From Symbiodinium sp. CCMP2592 (lineage: Eukaryota > Sar > Dinophyceae > Suessiales > Symbiodiniaceae), in contig CAJNDT010005920.1 of NCBI GenBank assembly GCA_905221615.1, positions 62,001 through 126,000 on the forward strand: DNA of 64,000 nucleotides. Reading direction: 5' to 3'. This document shows, piece by piece, positions 45,930 through 56,640 of the stretch (position 1 is its first letter; each line of letters begins with the position of its first letter). The notes under the pieces are model-generated. The model saw only the letters and a program-made list of their open reading frames with translations, did no database searches and was not told the origin of the DNA. Made by a program: the position numbers and the translations under genes.

Positions 45930-47960
45930 TTCTTACCGAGATCTCAGCGAGAGGTCGTAAAACACGTGCAACGGAGCCGTTCAACGACCTCATGTTTGCC
46001 GAAGATGACAGGAAGCAGGAACATTGGCCCGTCTTCCGAAACTGTCACCCATAAAGGTATGACGGTTCGTGGCTTTGTGAACTACTTCCTGGTTTGTCTA
46101 CAACTGGCAACAGCTCGAGTGCAACCACCGCTGTGCAGCCTCGTACGTTTGCATGCACGTGGCGAGACAGGTTATTGCCAAGGTACTGCGCTATCGTGTG
46201 CACACCAAAATAACCACCTACCACTATGAGTCCGTGAGTCATAGCTGTTGTGCCAGCCACTCATCTGAGCCCAGTCGCACAGACTGGCGCAATTCCAGAG
46301 TGACGGTGCTCCAGAGACGAATCCGCGACTCGGAGAAAGCCTGCCCGTGCATGAAGGAGTGCGAGTCCTTTGAAAGTCGACTTGACAGGTGAACCTCACA
46401 AGTCCAGGGGCCCTGTTGCGAAACTCACAGGCCAAGATCCGTCAAGTTTCGCTGAAGCCAGTGCCTCCAGACCATTGCGGACCTCGCCTGCAGTCACCAC
46501 CTGAGGCCCGACTTACTTAAGCTAGCTTAAGGCAGCTTAGAATAAGACTTTCGACGCTCACACTCGCACAAGGCAGGGAAAGGCTCCACATAGTCCACAG
46601 TATCTCAACTAACGGCGGCAAGCAAGCAGATACCACTATTCATCACAGACTAGACCAACCAAGTCAGGATAGACATAGGCAAAGGATGTGATATCTGCCT
46701 CAGCCGTTTGGGGGCATCAAGAGGAGCAATAGATAAAGGAAGGCTTTCTGGCTGGATTGTGGCACCACTAGATGCCGGGCACGGGGGAGACGACCACCAA
46801 AGACCAAACAATGCCAAAGCCGATAAGTGAACTGCTTCGCAGCAATGCATGCTCAGCTTGCTGCACAGCCGAGAGGTGGCAGGACAGCGATGGCGCTAAC
46901 TGGCACTTCGTGCGCCTGGCACGGCTAGCTAGTACCAATGAAGCTCAGCTGAAATGCTTGCGATTGCAGTCGGAAGAGCCCGAACGGATTGCAGAATCCA
47001 AAGCCGCTGAGCGAGTGTAGGGCCTGGAACTGGTGCAACGGGCTGGACTGTCCACATGAGTCCCAGACGAAGACATTGCCATCCTGCCAGGCGTGTGAAG
47101 CTTAGCAAAGCAGGAAAGCAGCAAAGCATGTGCCCAAGGGGCGGTCCGAAGGATTGTCCGCACATGTCCGTAATGGTTCGGAGCCGGCTCCCTTCCCCGA
47201 CCCCCGACCGCCATCGCTACAGCAGGTCTGCCAGCCGTGGCTACGGCATGCGGCGAGCGAGATCTGCTCCGGACAGTGTACGCTTTGTATTGTTTAATGT
47301 TAGATCCCGGGTCCCCCACTCCTGCCTTCCCCTGCCACAGCTTTGAGCCCCTGGGCTTTACCCCGTGCGGGGGCGATCCTCGCAAACAGTCGTTTTCGGA
47401 AGATGGGATCGTCGTCAGGATGCAAGACTGACAATAGTTGTTGGCACTGTTCGCGCAACTATCGCACATGCAGGGCAATTTCGTGTCTCAAACACGACAA
47501 CAGTAGTGCTGGCACGTACGGCACTGTGGTGACGTAGTGGTGATCTGCATGATTGTGATCCGGGGGGGAGATTTGCAGACAGAGCTTGCACCGAGAACAG
47601 GGCGCACCACCCAACCCAAACCACGGGGGGCACTGCCAGCATAAGGGGAACAACACCACCTCTAGTGTAGCAACAATCGTAAAATCACAACAAGCGTGAC
47701 AATACGGCAAACAAATATCTGCAACCATACCTAGTCACAATGCCAATCGGGGAAAGCGACCGACACAAATACTACGTCACCGAGTAAGCCATGAAACCAA
47801 CACAATAGGGCGGCTGCAAAAGCCCGACTCCCTACAGGTACATGACATCTGTGCATGCCCCATAGGACAGAACCATCGCTGCCAGGGATAAAGACTCTGA
47901 CGTGAATGTGCGGGATTGTGCAGGCGTGCAAGCAACCCACTAGGCCCGCTGTCGACAGGA
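45930..47960. other. Intergenic; no gene supported
   Basis: Overlapping frames on both strands. A plus-strand stretch at 47210-47280 reads Arg/Ser-rich (RHRYSRSASRGYGMRRARSA), but the opposite strand is equally open. A 16-bp perfect palindrome, CTTAAGCTAGCTTAAG, lies at 46516-46531. Confidence 0.35.
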
Positions 47961-47967
47961 CGAGAAC

Positions 47968-48733
47968 TTACATTAAGGTACCTGATGATTTCTCCGGCCA
48001 CTCATGGCTGGTGTGAAAACCAAAAGACGGTGGCGGCGGCGGTGGCGGCGGTGGTGGTGGTGGGGGTTGCAGAGGAAGCTGTGGCGGCTGTGCTGCTGCT
48101 GCTGCTGCTGGGGGTGGTGGCGGCGGCGGTGTCGATCTGGACGTGTACGGTGCTGAAGACTCTGAAGACTGGCTGTTCTGCAGCGGAGCCTCGTAGCCTG
48201 CGACGATGGAGTTCCTGAGAGTAAGCCATCTGCACAGCACAGGCTCAGTATGAAGGGCACGGCGAACTGCTCTGAGAAACAGGCGCGAGGGTGGCAATAC
48301 ACCTTGAAGCTTGCCGAGCAGCACCAGCTTGCCAAAGACTCTGGCCTACTGTAGACTCCCAGGCCCAGCCTCACTGCAGAGGGCGCTCGCATGGGCACCG
48401 AAGGAGGACTGCGGCTCCTCAGGACTGCAGGGCCTCTGAGCTCCGCCGTTCCCATCTCTGTCTCTGAGTTGGACACCCTCTGGAGAGGCCTTTCCAACGA
48501 GAGACAACCTGGCCGCATCAGCCGGCAGCCCACGATGCCGGCCTCCCCTTGAGTTCTGAAAAGGGGACCTGGAAGCGCACGTAGACCTCCATGTCGTCCG
48601 TCCCTGGCACAGCCGATTCTGCAAGCAACACGTCGGCGCGAGTCGCTGCCGGCGCTCCCCGGCCTCGATCGACGCGCTCGGTGTTGTTTCGGAGTCCCAA
48701 CGTGACCAAAGCGCTGCCAATAGCTTCGCCCAC
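47968..48733 (-). CDS. Proline-rich protein exons
   Basis: The downstream frame (about 48250-47968) reads WLTLRNSIVAGYEAPLQNSQ, then Ser-rich and Pro/Ala homopolymers encoded by the (GGN)n tract, and ends FHTSHEWPEKSSGTLM at a stop. Upstream (about 48680-48530) a frame contains LLAESAVPGTDDMEVYVRFQ, followed by VPFSELK. Poly-proline segments usually bind SH3/WW/profilin-type partners; here they may simply be microsatellite expansion within a coding exon. The join and start are unresolved. Confidence 0.35.
48029..48135. repeat. (GGC/GGT)n trinucleotide tract
   Basis: Imperfect GGC, GGT and GCT triplets over about 105 bp, encoding Pro/Ala on the minus strand. Confidence 0.9.
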
Positions 48734-48769
48734 CTCACCGCTCTGTTCTGCTAGGCCGTACCGTCACGG

Positions 48770-49550
48770 ATTCGGGGGAGGCCCTTGGGCCCTTGGCCTG
48801 CTTCCGCTTGGCCTTTGGGCTTGCGGCGTCCGCGAGTCCTTGATCCTCGCCCAGGCAAAACTGCTGCTTTCATGTTCCTTTCGTCCCGCCAGCGAAAGCT
48901 GACCAATTAAAGTGGGCCATGTCCGAACACCTCTGCCTGCTACGCCTTCCCTCTTCGATCTCACACATGGCTCATGTGATGCTAGCTGCAAACCCGTACA
49001 TGGATCGAATCTGCGCAGGCAAAGTCGTCTCCCATGAGCTCCAGCGCTGCTTTGTAGGGTTTGTCCAGCTGCTTCAAGACTATCTTCCGAAGAATGGACC
49101 CGCACCTCACACGGGGTTGAGTCTTCAGTCATCACAGATATCTCAGGTTTGCTGTGCTGCCAGTTAGCATATTCTGGTCTGATTGGGCCTTACATCGTCC
49201 GCAAAGGGATCGGGAGTGGAGGGCTTCTGCAACAACGACTTGGACTCCTTGCGCAAGTGGGAAATGGAGCAAGCGTGGGGTGCTACCAGGCTATGCCGGC
49301 AATGTGGGTCCTCCAACTTCTCCCGGATCGTGTACTGCGTAACTTCACACCGCCTTGGAACAGATTTCCCCAGCTCGATGTGGACTGTACTGCTTCCAAT
49401 GCCTACGTAAGTTCACGACCCCTCTGTACGGCAAATCTCATCGAGCATCTGCGAGGCATTGGCAGACGTCATCGCATGCCAATGAATTACAGTGCAGGTG
49501 CCACCGGCCTCCTGCACAGAGATGGTTCCGGAGCAGAGCACCACCTCAAG
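48770..49550. other. No gene supported
   Basis: Plus-strand frames at 49183-49410 (with ATRLCRQCGSSNFSRIVYC) and 49355-49594 contain CxxC pairs that might form a zinc ribbon, but frames do not join and no family is recognised. Confidence 0.25.
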
Positions 49551-49552
49551 GG

Positions 49553-49693
49553 AATAGGGCCCCCAACAAAGCACATAAGCAAAAAGAAGGTTAGGGATAT
49601 CCCATATAAACTCCCTTATAATGATGAAGCCCAATAAGGTATGGATATTCCTATAAAATGCTTACGCACATGTGCTTTTTTGGGTCCCTAATT
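49553..49693. mobile_element. 141-bp MITE-like foldback element
   Basis: The left end (AATAGGGCCCCCAACAAAGC, then ACATAAGCA) pairs with the right end read backwards (AATTAGGGACCCAAAAAAGC, then ACATGTGCGTAAGCA), with a few gaps. Inside, AGGGATATCCC and GGATATTCC are also inversely arranged. No coding capacity. A possible flanking AAGG occurs on both sides, not exactly at the ends. Confidence 0.6.
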
Positions 49694-49787
49694 GAAGGAC
49701 GAATCTGTGAGTATCTGTCCGACGTCCAGCTTCCCCCTGGAATGTGTCTGACGGTGAGTGTGACTCGCACCAACTAGACAGCCGGAA

Positions 49788-49960
49788 CATCAAGGCGCCT
49801 GTTTCTTCATGTCGACCAAATCAACCTGGTAGTGCCAACTTGCTCGGGCCTCACAGGAAAGGCGGTACGTGAAGCTCCGAAGGCTTTCCTGGAAAGTCAC
49901 AACTAAGAAGTCACCACACGGCAGTGAACTAGAGTAGTTTCCCTCAATTGCAGGACATCT
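49788..49960 (-). CDS. Possible last exon of an uncharacterised gene
   Basis: Frame reads GNYSSSLPCGDFLVVTFQES, LRSFTYRLSCEARASWHYQV and ends DLVDMKKQAP at a stop at 49790. Alternating hydrophobic strands suggest a beta-rich domain. No family or upstream exon recognised. Confidence 0.35.
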
Positions 49961-49969
49961 CGGGTTTCT

Positions 49970-50895
49970 GTGGGAGCGTTCGGCTGGATGCTTCTTTCCG
50001 CGCAGTCTTTGCTCGTCCAATTGGTGCCACGAAGGCCCAGAAAACTTCGCTGTCGGGCTGCACAGCCATGATCGCGATGAAAATTTGCTAGAATCCAGAA
50101 AGCCATGGGAAATGCAGGAAACCACTCCGAATTACTTCACGACTGCAGCTCTCGCTACAGCTACGCGCACTTGTGACACGGCGGAGAGGATGGCAAAGTC
50201 GGTCACGCCGGAGTTACCTGGCCCTCTTGCTGCGGCATCTCCTTACATGACCATGTGGGTGCAGCTTGACATGTTACCGTTCGCGCCATCGTGCAAGTCA
50301 AGTCCTCCTCGGCAGGCAGCAGGAGCCATGCGACCAAGCCAAGGAAGGGCACCTAGACAAGCAAACGTAGCAATCTGTGGTTTGCCAGGGTCTTGTCGTT
50401 GGTTTGAGTGCCCACCAAAGAGAAACAGAACAGGCTCAAACGCTGCGACCAAACCATCAGTACACCCCATGTGTCAACTTCAGCTTCAAGGCACAAAGCG
50501 CCAAGCTGGGCCAGCAGTCTCTGCGAACACATACCTAGGACTCGCTCGGAATCTAGGTCAACTGGGAAAGCCAGGAGTGCGGGCTGCAGGTTCGAAAGCT
50601 ACTTGGCACATCAACACAATTGTCCAGCTTCCTGCCAGGCAACGCCTGCAAGACGGCAAAGAGGGTACAGTCCACCGCAAAAGCAAAGGCGACGCGGTCC
50701 CCCAAAACTAGGGGAAGGAAGTTGCCCTCAGTCAGCAAAACATTTCAGAGTGGTTCTTGCCAGTTCTTGCCGCTACCAGAGCTTCGCAGCGAGAGTGGCA
50801 CGAAACCATTCGCACTTTGAGGATTTTATCTCCAACCCATCGCCTTGATTCTTTCTACATTCCTGTCCCTTGTGATCCGCTTTTGCGTTGTCCCG
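49970..50895. other. No gene supported
   Basis: A 208-codon plus-strand frame (50085-50711) and a minus-strand piece (50460-50280, containing LVAAFEPVLFLFGGHSNQRQ) compete. Neither has domain support. Confidence 0.3.
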
Positions 50896-50899
50896 TCCT

Positions 50900-51905
50900 T
50901 GTCATCTACAGTATCCATCGCTCGGATCGAGCTTCCATGCTGCTCCGGGAGAAGATGGGTTGCCCTGCTGTGATTCATTGAAAACTGTTGCCAGAACATT
51001 GCAAGAGCCGACTTGATCCGCCATGTGCCAAGCAGCCCAAAGTCCCCAGGACTGCCACAGCGCAACAACGGCCACGGCCAAAGCGCTGAGGCCGACCAAA
51101 GGACTTAGCGCTGAGCAATGCCCAGCCACTGCGCACAAGTGAATGCAAGAATGCTCGAGCACAGCTGCTACTCGCAGAGCACTTGATCACCGGGCCGCGC
51201 CCAGCTTGGCTTGGCTTTGGAAACCTGCGATGGCCCTGCCTTAGGCAAAGCAACGTCGCCGAACAAAACTTCAAGCAGAAGAGTACAAAGGCAACGAAAA
51301 GGCTCTGCAAATTCTGTGCAGGATCCAAGGATAAGCCAAGCAACGACGCCGCGAACTGCAAAATATGGGAGCAGGATCCTTGTTTGCTACGCCTTCTCTT
51401 TGCAAGTGACAACTAGATCTGCCGACAATGTCGTTAAGCCTGGCATCGCATTTGTCAGGAACATGGCCGGCGCCCACCAATTGTAAACATCTTGTCGCTT
51501 TGGCCGATCCCAAAGAAGAAGCGGCAGCAGCATGAAAGCATAAGCTTCCTCAGTAAGAACGCCCTCGTCTGAACAGCGAGCGATGCTGTGCTCATAAGTA
51601 GTTCTCCCAGAGCCAAGCAGCTGCAAGATTGAACAGGGCCTCGGCTCGTGTGTACTTGGCACCATCAGGATGACTCAAGATGCAAACCCATGCCTTTCCA
51701 CTTCAAGCTTACATCAACCAAGAGCACCCCAATCCCTTTTGATTGAAGTTCGGTGCTGGCTTTGGCGAGACACAAGACGCAAAGGATCCACGCTGGGCAG
51801 CGCTATGCCAAGAAGGCTCGTGGGGCTCGGCAGGCCAACAGTATCCAGGGCAGGCCAGATGTAGAAAAAGTTCAGGGACTCATCCTGAAGCAGAAGCACA
51901 AGCAC
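50900..51905 (-). CDS. Uncharacterised polytopic membrane protein
   Basis: Three exon-like pieces in order. At 51900-51760, LQDESLNFFYIWPALDTVGL, then PSPTSLLGIALPSVDPLR. At 51600-51420, TTYEHSIARCSDEGVLTEEA, the hydrophobic YAFMLLPLLLWDRPKR, and WWAPAMFLTNAMPGLTTLSA. At 51110-50990, LSPLVGLSALAVAVVALWQS and WGLWAAWHMADQVGSC. Together they suggest at least four membrane helices. The Trp- and Pro-rich loops recall small plastid or cyanobacterial membrane proteins of unknown function, but I cannot name one. Junctions, start and stop are unresolved. Confidence 0.5.
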
Positions 51906-51909
51906 TCAG

Positions 51910-52556
51910 AAGGCAGCAGGCATGAAGCCATGGGAGAGCATAGTTACTGCAATGTGAAGGTCTTGACCAGCTGCAATGACATTCCGAAGGGTTGTCTCGT
52001 CAATCGCCCAGGCTGGTGGACCTGCAAGGAAGGCGAACTGGCCCTGAGGTGATAGAAGCAAGACATACCTCGGCGGAGTCTTGGGAGTCGGGCATTCGAG
52101 GTACTTTGGCTCAAGGCCTCAGGGCCAACCATTGTTGCAGCACAGCTCATCTTAAGATACTTTGTAACAATGACTACTACACCTCAGCACATGACATGGA
52201 CAGCTGCATACTGATCCAGACGGTTTGTGCTGGTCTGGCTCAATCTTTGCTTCCCTTGTCGTTGATACAGTAGAGTTTGGAAGTACTGGATACTGCCTCA
52301 ACTGAGTGCAACCGACTACATTAATCATCATGTCCGAAGCTGTCGGGGGTTGTGCTCGAGTTTTCCACGCTTTCAAGTAGCCTGAAATCAAGCCCCGTTG
52401 CCAATAGATGGCTCCAGCCGTCGCAAATGCCAATGCTGGCGCCAGATCTCCAAAGGAGCCACGCTGTAACGCCCTGGCCGATTCTTTCTCTAACACAACC
52501 CGGATTTGGGACTGCGTAGATTCTCTTTTGACAAGAACCGGGGCGGATGCAATCAA
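51910..52556. other. Spacer downstream of the NTF2-like gene
   Basis: A 134-codon minus-strand frame (52556-52152) crosses the end of the NTF2-like gene in another frame and contains GDLAPALAFATAGAIYW. It is probably a shadow. Confidence 0.3.
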
Positions 52557-53275
52557 TCAACACGACAGCTGCGGTTGCTCACGCTCGTCACGCAGTAAAG
52601 AAGTATGTGCAAACGATGCATCCAGTCGTGCAGGCCTTATGATGGGAGCAATGAAACCCACGATGCCAAGAGCTGCACCGCCCAGTTTCAGTGGTGACTC
52701 AACGATATCACCTGTGTGCGTCTGCGGCATCTGCGAACATCTGCGAAACGCAACCCTGAGGTAGGTAGGACAACCCCTTTTTTGAGCAAGTTGCGGGCGT
52801 AGAACAGTTTGCCACCCCGCGTTTTGTAAAGCGAAGCCCCGCGACTGTTTGGCAAAGGAACACCGTCAAACTCCACGTGCCACGTCATGCCAACAGAATC
52901 ATCTCCACTCCAGGATTCTCCACCAGCCGTCTCATCGATGACAAAATCAAGGCCTTTCGGCAACTCCATGGCATCTGCGAGCAGCTCGCGCACTCCTTCC
53001 TTGCCCTTGAAAGGCTCCTGAAACGTAAAGTCTTCGTAGGTGGCATCGTCGTCCACCATTTCCATGGCCCTCTCAAGGTCCCGGTTGTTCACGGCTGAGT
53101 AGAACGACTCCATGGTTTCTTTGGCACCTTGCCGGGTGATCTTGCTCTGGATTTGAGACGACCGGCTCGTGTTGCAAAAGCAGCTACTCACCGTGCCCAC
53201 GCCCAGCAAACAGCCAGCAAGAGCAACCTGCCGCCGTAAAGTCTGATGCCGTTTCATTGCACCAGGCCGTGCCAT
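52557..53275 (-). CDS. NTF2/SnoaL-like fold protein, possibly plastid
   Basis: Cone-shaped alpha+beta NTF2-like domain; function unknown. Two exons, 53275-52795 and 52711-52557, give 211 aa. After a basic start and a hydrophobic run (VALAGCLLGVGTVSSCFC), the domain opens with ESFYSAVNNRDLERAMEMVD and DDATYEDFTFQEPFKGKEGV, then helix RELLADAMELPKGLDFVID, and strands GMTWHVEFDGVPLPNSRGAS and KLFYAR. The GC-AG intron 52794..52712 joins to DIVESPLKLGGAALGIVGFI, restoring YARDIVESPLK, the end expected for this family in photosynthetic eukaryotes. The C-terminal hydrophobic stretch (GGAALGIVGFIAPII) could attach to a membrane. The N-terminus resembles a signal or targeting segment. No catalytic role can be read from the sequence. 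Confidence 0.85.
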
Positions 53276-53289
53276 GGCAGTCGAAAATT

Positions 53290-53825
53290 AACAAATGCCA
53301 GCACGGAAACACACGCATGCATGCAAACACACCTACAGACGGGACGTGCGATGCATATGCTGTGCAGCCGCACACTGTATGCTCTAATGCAAGTATCCGG
53401 CATCTGTTATGCTGGGCCAGTGATGGGAGGCCGATGAGTCGCAGCTCGATAAACCACATTGCTTGGGCCTTTACGGCACGGCTCTTGAAGCGCAGTCGTA
53501 AAACTTCCCACTGCTCTCCTACTATCTGCGTTTCCGAGAAAGCCGCAGCCTGAAAATGCAACTGCCAGAAAGCAGTCTGGGCATCCTGCCGCAACCATGC
53601 CTTCCGACAGTGCCTGGAGCACTCCATCTTGACTGGGCGGTACATTACTGGTGTCAGCGCTTGGGGCAAATTCGTCGAAACTCACCAAACGGAGCCACTC
53701 GTGACACACCCTCCATCTGGCTACTGCCTTGTTAGTGTCTCGTGACTGCGCGTGCTTCACTGCCCAATTGATACCAAACCTGATGGTGGCTATCTGAGAC
53801 ACAGACACCAGGCAGTTCCAGGACT
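53290..53825. other. Intergenic; no gene supported
   Basis: Minus-strand frames at 53669-53184 and 53847-53407 have moderate composition (INWAVKHAQSRDTNKAVARW) but no motif. Confidence 0.3.
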
Positions 53826-53828
53826 TCC

Positions 53829-54250
53829 TCACAACCAGTCCCAACAACTGTAGCTGCTTGTGCTTCCTAAGTCCAGCCGCAAGATGGCCATGTCCTCGTG
53901 CTGGAAGAACAGGGTTTCTGTACCGTCCCTCAGCTCTCCCGCAGGTGTGGTAACCTTGGCAAATCTGAAAACCCCACCAGAATCACTTCGCGGAAGCCGG
54001 CACATAGACTGGCAGCCCATGCTCAGGCACGGGCGAATGGCAAATTTACGGACGCCTCTGCAAAGCTGAAGCGGTGACCCCACTCACGTGCTTCAGCGAC
54101 GGTTACATGCGGTCCCCTCATCACGCAAGCCTGCGGAAGCCCTTTTTGTTGAGACTCTTGCAGCAGTTTTGTAGCATGTTGCTGCGTTGCTGCCTTGCCT
54201 GGTCTGTGGGCTCGCCAAGCTGGCCCATGAAAGCCAAACGGACGAGGCAA
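53829..54250 (-). CDS. Possible exons of an uncharacterised gene
   Basis: One frame (about 54200-54060) reads ATKLLQESQQKGLPQACVMR and then AEAREWGHRFSFAEA. Another (about 54050-53835) reads VFRFAKVTTPAGELRDGTET, then LFFQHEDMAILRLDLGS. Both look translated; the join was not established and no family is recognised. Confidence 0.35.
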
Positions 54251-54259
54251 AACCTAAGC

Positions 54260-56640
54260 AATAGCCGACAATCAACAGGTGCGGGCGGGAATGGCTGAGC
54301 GTCTGACGGGTCCGCGAGCCCGGAGGTCGCACCTCAGAGGTCAGCAAAGCTGCAAGAGGCCCCTCTGATCTGCAGTAAGCGCGAAGCGTCCAGGAAGCTT
54401 CTCTGCCCCCATGATGTGGACGATAAGCTGATCCTGCTCGACTTATTCCGCCCCTTCTTTGGGTGATGTTCTTGCTTTAGACTGGTTCTGCTCGTCGCGA
54501 CGCTGCTGCCTTGCGTATCCGTGCCTGTGAACACACAGGGACCTGGAGGAGCTGAGCAAAAATCTCAGAGCGGAGACTTCTCAAACTTTCGTATCTCCAA
54601 GGCTCCTTCGAAAACACTGCCGGAATCGTCGGCACAAACAGCCGGCCATTCGTTTGGTTCCGTCGCCAGGAAGGAGGATATGGGAAACAGGCCAGAATCA
54701 GGCTACATACGAGTGGTTCTCTGTGACTTTATGCAGCGAAAGGCGATGCATCTGTGCGAGGGTCCTTCGCAGGGCTGGTAGAAAAACCCACCTGCAAGCG
54801 GCCACCAGCAGATGGCCTAGCACAAAGGCTCGCCGTCTGCGTGTCTTCCCAAGGAGTGTTTTGGGCTCCCGCGTCATATTCACCCATTGGGGCGACACCA
54901 CGCTGCGTCCCTTGGTGGCGGCCTGGACGGGCACCGGCATCGCGAAGGCTCTGGAGCAGGAAGCTTCCTGCCTCCCAGGCAGAACGGAGTGGCACCTGCC
55001 CACCTGATCACCAGTTGTAATTGGCTGCTTCGACACGGGCTACATGTACCGGCCGTTGCAAACGATGCATCTTCAGCCAAGCCGCGACACATGAAGCTGT
55101 CTGTGCCGCTGATGGCATCACCTCATCGGCACAAGAACGATGCAAGTGCACTCCAGCAACAGTTGCCTCGAAACCATTCATCACAAGTAGTCCCACGCCA
55201 GAAGCTGTAGGCGGCAGCCAGCCAACCCTCCAATTTGACTCTGGACTGGCAGTGTCCCGCATCACAGGTCAAGAAAACGGCGGCTGGTCATTTGCGATGT
55301 TCGTGGAGCAGATAGGCAAGCAAGAAATGACAGGCTCAAAAGCGTCGGTGCGTTGAGATGCGCACGGTCGCAAATGTCAATGCACACGACCAAGTTGGAC
55401 TCGTTGACTTCCCTGCAGGGGAATCCCAGAGACCACCAGGTCAGGGCGAGTGAAGTGCGTTGGCGACGCCAAAAAGCAGCATTTTCACAAGCGCTGCGAA
55501 GCGCAAGCTTCTGGTGTGTCCGAGCTCACGAGCTTCCGGAAACAGCGGAAGTTTTGTAAAACGAAGGCCAAACCGAGCTCTTGTCTTGCACGTGTTGAGG
55601 CTTCACACCGAGAACCGCAGGTCATGAGCACAGCCAGGAGCAATGTTCAATATTATCTATATTGGTGAAACTCGGATACATGCTGCTTGAGCAGATCCGA
55701 TCAATGGCTCCACTTTGTGGGGCGAGGATCGTATTCACAGGGGCTTGTGTGGAACGCCACATGCTTTGCAAGTGCATGTCCCTTGTGCCTGCCAGCCTCA
55801 TCGAAGCATGCTTTGCAGCAGGCACGGTCGTCAAAAAGCCAGGCATGTCTGGCGATCGCCAGGGATCCCATACGAAGGTCAACAAAATGTCGAATCGCTA
55901 GGCTTGCCAAAACCCCACCCGGCACCTCATGATTCACAAAGCAATCTTGCTGAGGATGAGGTGAGACATCTACATTCTAGAATCGCAGCGGCTTGAAAGC
56001 TGTTTCGCACTCGCTTGGTGAACCTCGCCCTTCTTGCAGCATCAAGTCAAGCAGCAGCGAATATTGCCCATGTTAAACCATGTGCAAAAGACTGCCTAAT
56101 CCCTAATACTGAATTACAGCCAGAGGCCATCAGTGTTTCTTTGCATGTATGTCTGGAAGAGAGACCTCGAAAAAATCACGTCGCGCATCAAAGCATCGAA
56201 GCACCCTCTGCCGAGGACCACAGAACACTCAGTAAACTCAGTAAACACGGAGCATCTGAGAGCTCGTCGGCTCCTGCCATGGCATAGACCTGAGCTACGC
56301 AGACCTCAAGCCCCGATGTTTCCTAACGGCTCAAGACAGAAAGCCGCTAGTGCTGACTTGGGGCGGCATCTGATTTGCCCACTCCCCTAGCTTTGCTCTT
56401 CTGGTGCAGGCGCTCGGAAGAATCTCCAGCCGCCTCCTTGTCAATGTCTTTCAAGCCTCCAGGTGTGCTGCATGCTTTCAGCCGCTATGCTCTGGGCCAA
56501 TCCAGACCGGACAAGGCACCAACGAAAGCTACCAAGTCCCTGCGACATCGAAAGACCCGCTCCATGCAGGAAAGACGACAAACACGACTCTTCACAAGCT
56601 TGAGACCCAGTTCAGAACAGCTGCTGCCACCGGCCGTTTA
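54260..56640. other. Intergenic; weak exon signals only
   Basis: Minus-strand segments at 55210-55060 (GVGLLVMNGFEATVAGVHLH) and 55910-55740 (IRHFVDLRMGSLAIARHAWL) are mildly protein-like; no motif or splice support. Confidence 0.28.

Noticed and set aside
46516..46531. 16-bp perfect palindrome as a regulatory site
   Set aside because: Isolated, no repeat copy or gene start nearby; expected occasionally by chance.
50085..50711. 208-codon plus-strand frame
   Set aside because: No motif, and competing open frames on the other strand.
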